DNA of 64,000 nucleotides from assembly GCA_963744005.1 (NCBI GenBank), contig CAVURU010000003.1, positions 2,108,001-2,172,000 of the forward strand. Direction: 5' to 3'. Numbering within the stretch: the stretch's first letter is position 1; the number at the start of each line of letters is the position of its first letter. This DNA is from Palsa-504 sp963744005. GTDB taxonomy: Bacteria; Actinomycetota; Actinomycetes; Streptosporangiales; Streptosporangiaceae. The position numbers and the translations under genes are program-made. Of this stretch, positions 61,509 through 64,000 are shown piece by piece. Under the pieces are notes generated by a model. That model did not search any database. It saw nothing but the letters and a program-made list of their open reading frames with translations, and had not been told where the DNA came from.

Positions 61509-62873
61509 CTACGCGTTCGGCTCCCGGCTGAACACGGCGAAGCTGCTCCACGGCGGCATGAAGGAGCCGCAGACACCGATGTTGGCGTCCTTCTTGATCT
61601 GCCGTTCACCGGCCCGCCCCTGGACCTGCAGGATGGTGTCGGCCCAGTTCCAGTACCGGGTCCGGCCGCTGCCGATGTTCCCGCCGCTGGGCGAGAGCGG
61701 CGTCGGGCCGTCGATGGAGATGTCCTGGCTGGTGAAGAAGTCCAGGGCCTCGCCTTCCTTGATGCCGAAGAACTTGAAGCCCTCGATCCAGAACACGTGG
61801 AACAGGGAGAACCCGTCGTAGGCGTTCTCGAAGTCGACGTCGGTGTTCTGGATGCCCGCGGCCTCGTAGACCCGCTGGGCCGTCTGCGCCGCCCACTCCT
61901 GGTTCTCTTCCAGGTTGTTGATGACGCCGCGCTGCTTGAAGCCGACCAGGTTGTCGCCGACCATCCGGCCGCCGCTGGCGTGCCCGAGCACGTAGGCCGG
62001 GTTGTTACGCAGGTCCTTGGCCCGCTCGGCGGTGGTGAACACGAAGGCGCACGCGTTGTGGATCGGGATGTCGTTGTCGTACAGGTTGGCCGGCTCGGCC
62101 ACCCAGCGCGACTCCAGGTACTCCTCGGTGGTCAGCGGGTTGTTGCGGTGCTGATACCAGTAGCCCTCGGGGAACTTCAGCCCGTTGGCCCGGGAGTTGA
62201 CCACGAACGGCGCCATCATGTCGTGGGTCTTGTTGTACTTGTGCATGTACCGCTGGAAGTGCGTCGCGGTGCCGTACACGGGCGGGCCGGCCAGGGCGGC
62301 GTACTTGCCGGGGCCGGACACGGTGTCCTGCGCCGCGGCGCCGCGCTGACCGTAACGGCCCGGGATGTTGTGCCAGGCCTTCACGGCGACGACGGTCTGG
62401 CCCATGCCGCTGCCGACCGCCTCGATGGCCGACACCGCGGTCATCGACATGCAGATCGACGCGTTGATGGTGAACTTCAGGCCGGTCAGCTCGGGCATGT
62501 TCTTGACCAGCCACTCGGGGCTGAGCTTGATCAGGCCGTCGAACGGGTCGGAGGTGTTCTCGAACGCGTCCAGGAAGTCCTGCGGGACCGGCTCGCCCTC
62601 CGGCCAGAACGCGCCGGTGGTGGTGCTCGGCTCGAGCACCAGGCCGTCCACGTCGGCCGGGTTGACGCCGGCGTCCTCGATGGCCCGGCGGATGGCCAGG
62701 ATGGCCCAGGCGCCGATGGCCTTCTGCGGGTCGCCGTCCCAGCGGCGCAGCGTGGGCGAGAACCCGACGCCGACCGCGGCGACCTGGCCCTTGTGCGCCC
62801 ACTGGCCGAGGCCGTCGGAGGCCCGGTACAGGCCGAGCGCGCCGGCGTTGGTGTGAATGGTGGGGGCGGTCAT
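61509..62873 (-). CDS. Thiolase-like (lipid-transfer type) protein
   Basis: 454 residues. VAAVGVGFSPTLRRWDGDPQKAIGAWAILAIRRAIEDAGV, FTINASICMSMTAVSAIEAVGSG (Cys at the nucleophile position), YGTATHFQRYMHKYNKTHDMMAPFVVNSRANG, DVDFENAYDGFSLFHVFWIEGFKFFG and SPSGGNIGSGRTRYW. It starts 40 bases after the DUF35 gene and is followed by its paralogue. Longer than the 394-residue thiolase at 43514, it belongs to a distinct branch of the same superfamily. Confidence 0.88.
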   Translation of the reverse strand: MTAPTIHTNAGALGLYRASDGLGQWAHKGQVAAVGVGFSPTLRRWDGDPQKAIGAWAILAIRRAIEDAGVNPADVDGLVLEPSTTTGAFWPEGEPVPQDFLDAFENTSDPFDGLIKLSPEWLVKNMPELTGLKFTINASICMSMTAVSAIEAVGSGMGQTVVAVKAWHNIPGRYGQRGAAAQDTVSGPGKYAALAGPPVYGTATHFQRYMHKYNKTHDMMAPFVVNSRANGLKFPEGYWYQHRNNPLTTEEYLESRWVAEPANLYDNDIPIHNACAFVFTTAERAKDLRNNPAYVLGHASGGRMVGDNLVGFKQRGVINNLEENQEWAAQTAQRVYEAAGIQNTDVDFENAYDGFSLFHVFWIEGFKFFGIKEGEALDFFTSQDISIDGPTPLSPSGGNIGSGRTRYWNWADTILQVQGRAGERQIKKDANIGVCGSFMPPWSSFAVFSREPNA

Positions 62874-62913
62874 GAGCTCTGTCCTCTCATCGGTAGCTCG
62901 TCAACGCTGAGCG

Positions 62914-63330
62914 CTACTTGACGACGTTCCACTCGGGCACCTTCTGCCCGGTGGCCTGAGTCGCCTCGAAGGTGAGCTTCACCTTGCCGCCGATCGGCAC
63001 GTCACCCGGGGCCTGCCCGGGCAGGTGCGACAGGAAGTTGATACCGGGGGCGGTGTCCAGCTCGATGACCGCGCAGTTGAACGGCTGGTCGGCCTGCAGC
63101 GCGGCGATCGGGGTGTCGTACACCACCGCGTAGCTGTAGATCGTCCCGGAACCGTCGTTCTCGCGCCACTCCAGGTTGTCGGCCGAGCCGCACGGCCCGG
63201 CGCACACCGGCTCCGGCGGGTACTGCCAGCGGTCGTCGACCGTGCAGTACTGGATGACGAGCTTGTCTTGGTTGGCGGCGTCGTAGAAGGGCCTGTCCAG
63301 GTCGTCAGGGACCGGTGACTGCTTCGGCAT
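62914..63330 (-). CDS. DUF35 OB-fold protein (thiolase partner)
   Basis: 138 residues from ATG 63330, chosen because AAAGGG lies 6 bases before it; ATG 63345 and 63336 are in frame but badly placed. DLDRPFYDAANQDKLVIQYCTVDDRWQYPPEPVCAGPCGSADN holds a reduced ribbon (one Cys of the first pair is missing), followed by OB-fold strands SGTIYSYAVVYDTPIAAL and GGKVKLTFEATQATGQKVPEW. It heads the operon with two thiolases. Confidence 0.88.
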   Translation of the reverse strand: MPKQSPVPDDLDRPFYDAANQDKLVIQYCTVDDRWQYPPEPVCAGPCGSADNLEWRENDGSGTIYSYAVVYDTPIAALQADQPFNCAVIELDTAPGINFLSHLPGQAPGDVPIGGKVKLTFEATQATGQKVPEWNVVK

Positions 63331-63461
63331 TTCCATCCCTTTCATCGCAGGTGATAATGAGCGGATCCAAGGACGGGTGCACAGCCTGGCTGGTGACCGA
63401 ACGCTAAGCGGCGCTCACGCGTTATAACCGACCAGCGCCAGGAATGGCTTCCTACCCACCG

Positions 63462-63560
63462 TCACCGTTGAGACGGGCCAGTGACGTTTTCCTGCGCCGC
63501 CGCATGGTTCGCGGGCCGATAACCAGCAGCGAGAAACCCGTCATCTAGCAGGTGGACCAT
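63462..63560 (-). CDS. Possible small peptide in the leader element
   Basis: ATG 63560 preceded by GGAGGG at 4 bases, 32 codons, beginning MVHLLDDGFLAAGYRPANH. The equivalent position in the copy at 55 kb also has GGAGG then GTG and reads VVYLSGGVISLLVDRPA, similar in pattern. It may be a leader peptide or the remains of a gene whose 5-prime end was copied. Weakly supported. Confidence 0.25.
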   Translation of the reverse strand: MVHLLDDGFLAAGYRPANHAAAQENVTGPSQR

Positions 63561-63624
63561 GGAACCCTCCATCGCCGTCATCCTCCGACACGGCACATTG
63601 TCTTGTCAAGATGCAGTCCGTCTA
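63522..63624. promoter_or_regulatory. Copy 2 of the duplicated leader element with TCTTGTCAAGA
   Basis: TCTTGTCAAGA at 63601-63611 and CGTCTA at 63619-63624. The stretch to the left, including GGTGGACCATGGAACC and CAGCAGCGAGA, matches the copy at 55044-55141 with scattered changes. It lies between the divergent DUF35 and CoxM-like genes. Confidence 0.6.
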
Positions 63625-63717
63625 GTCAATCGCTCAAAAGGCAGGGTAGATTTTGCAGGTAGAGCAGGGAAGACAGTGCGCACGTCTGCGGTTCGCGGGT
63701 AAGGAGAGCATGGTCGA

Positions 63718-64000
63718 ATGAAAGCTGCCCCGTTCGGTTATCACACCCCAGAGAGCGTTGATGAAGCGGTGTCCGTGCTCGGGGAATTCTCCGGCGAGGC
63801 CAAGGTGCTGGCGGGCGGGCAGAGCCTGGTCCCCATGCTGGCCCTGCGGCTGTCCCGGCCCGAGCACCTGGTGGACATCAACTACATCCCCGAGCTGAGC
63901 GAGGTCTGGGCCAAGAACGGCACTCTGGCCGTCGGGGCAATGACCAGGCACGTCAGCCTGATGCACGACCCGCTGATCGCCGACACCGTGCCGCTGCTGG
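63718..64000 (+). CDS. FAD-binding medium subunit of a CO/xanthine dehydrogenase family enzyme (partial)
   Basis: ATG 63718 to the window edge, 94 residues. FGYHTPESVDEAVSVLGEFSGEAKVLAGGQSLVPMLALRLSRPEHLVDIN holds the FAD pyrophosphate motif AGGQSL of CoxM-type subunits, and VGAMTRH the second. The medium subunit carries FAD and passes electrons between the 2Fe-2S subunit and the acceptor. The rest and the partner subunits lie beyond the edge. A four-codon frame ATG-GTC-GAA-TGA (63710-63721) overlaps its start. Confidence 0.92.
   Translation, partial: MKAAPFGYHTPESVDEAVSVLGEFSGEAKVLAGGQSLVPMLALRLSRPEHLVDINYIPELSEVWAKNGTLAVGAMTRHVSLMHDPLIADTVPLL

Larger units (their letters stand above)
63346..63717. 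other. Divergent intergenic region with duplicated leader element
   Basis: About 370 bases between the DUF35-thiolase operon and the CoxM-like gene. It holds copy 2 of a repeated leader (63522-63624), a possible 32-codon frame (63462-63560, minus), and AT-rich sequence at 63620-63660 where the promoter of the CoxM-like gene would lie. Confidence 0.5.

Noticed and set aside
43514..64000. Mobile element or genomic island
   Set aside because: No integrase, transposase, tRNA-adjacent repeat or attachment site was seen; only a codon-use block inside it differs.

Overview
The window is very GC-rich, with dense, short-spaced genes and GTG/TTG starts. It carries marker genes of the Actinobacteria: the fused 2-oxoglutarate enzyme Kgd, WhiB1/WblE, SigR-RsrA, a SigB/F-type sigma factor with its anti-sigma, nickel superoxide dismutase with its processing protease, and a PdtaS-type kinase. 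An acid-protease-like sedolisin suggests a soil, possibly acid-tolerant, filamentous actinomycete. No tRNA, rRNA, transposase, integrase or CRISPR was seen.

About 1-43 kb is conserved chromosomal backbone. The order kgd, sodX/sodN, anti-sigma/sigma, whiB, pdtaS-like kinase, biotin carrier, sigR/rsrA, SRAP, aroA, rsgA, hisN recalls (from memory) the Rv3219-Rv3228 neighbourhood of Mycobacterium tuberculosis and the SCO5208-SCO5281 stretch of Streptomyces coelicolor. Set into it are a DUF4097-PadR pair, a perfect 20-copy 14-bp tandem array between two convergent genes, two membrane HD-domain proteins, a secreted CAP protein, a secreted S53 peptidase, and a four-gene operon at 33.8-38.6 kb. That operon has two unrecognised proteins, an AAA ATPase and a VWA/metallopeptidase-like protein, and is the best candidate here for an undescribed system. 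A ThiF-like protein and an ABC1 kinase form a further conserved pair.

From about 43.5 kb to the end lies a catabolic gene set acting on CoA thioesters. It has two thiolase/DUF35 sets (one with two thiolase paralogues), two adjacent pairs of acyl-CoA dehydrogenases plus a lone one, an enoyl-CoA hydratase and both ETF subunits. It also has two closely related ArsR-type regulators, two MoxR ATPases, a CoxE-like VWA protein and the start of a CO/xanthine-dehydrogenase medium (FAD) subunit at the right edge. A side chain or ring would be oxidised by the dehydrogenases, hydrated and cleaved by the thiolases, with electrons leaving through ETF. The MoxR/CoxE/CoxM genes point to a molybdenum hydroxylase whose other subunits should lie just past the edge. 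The substrate cannot be read from the sequence.

Four genes (an Asp-box protein, a lipid kinase, rsgA, one moxR) are broken by single-base shifts, mostly at or near short G/C runs. In each case restoring the base(s) gives a full-length, family-like protein. These look more like consensus errors than biology, but need checking.
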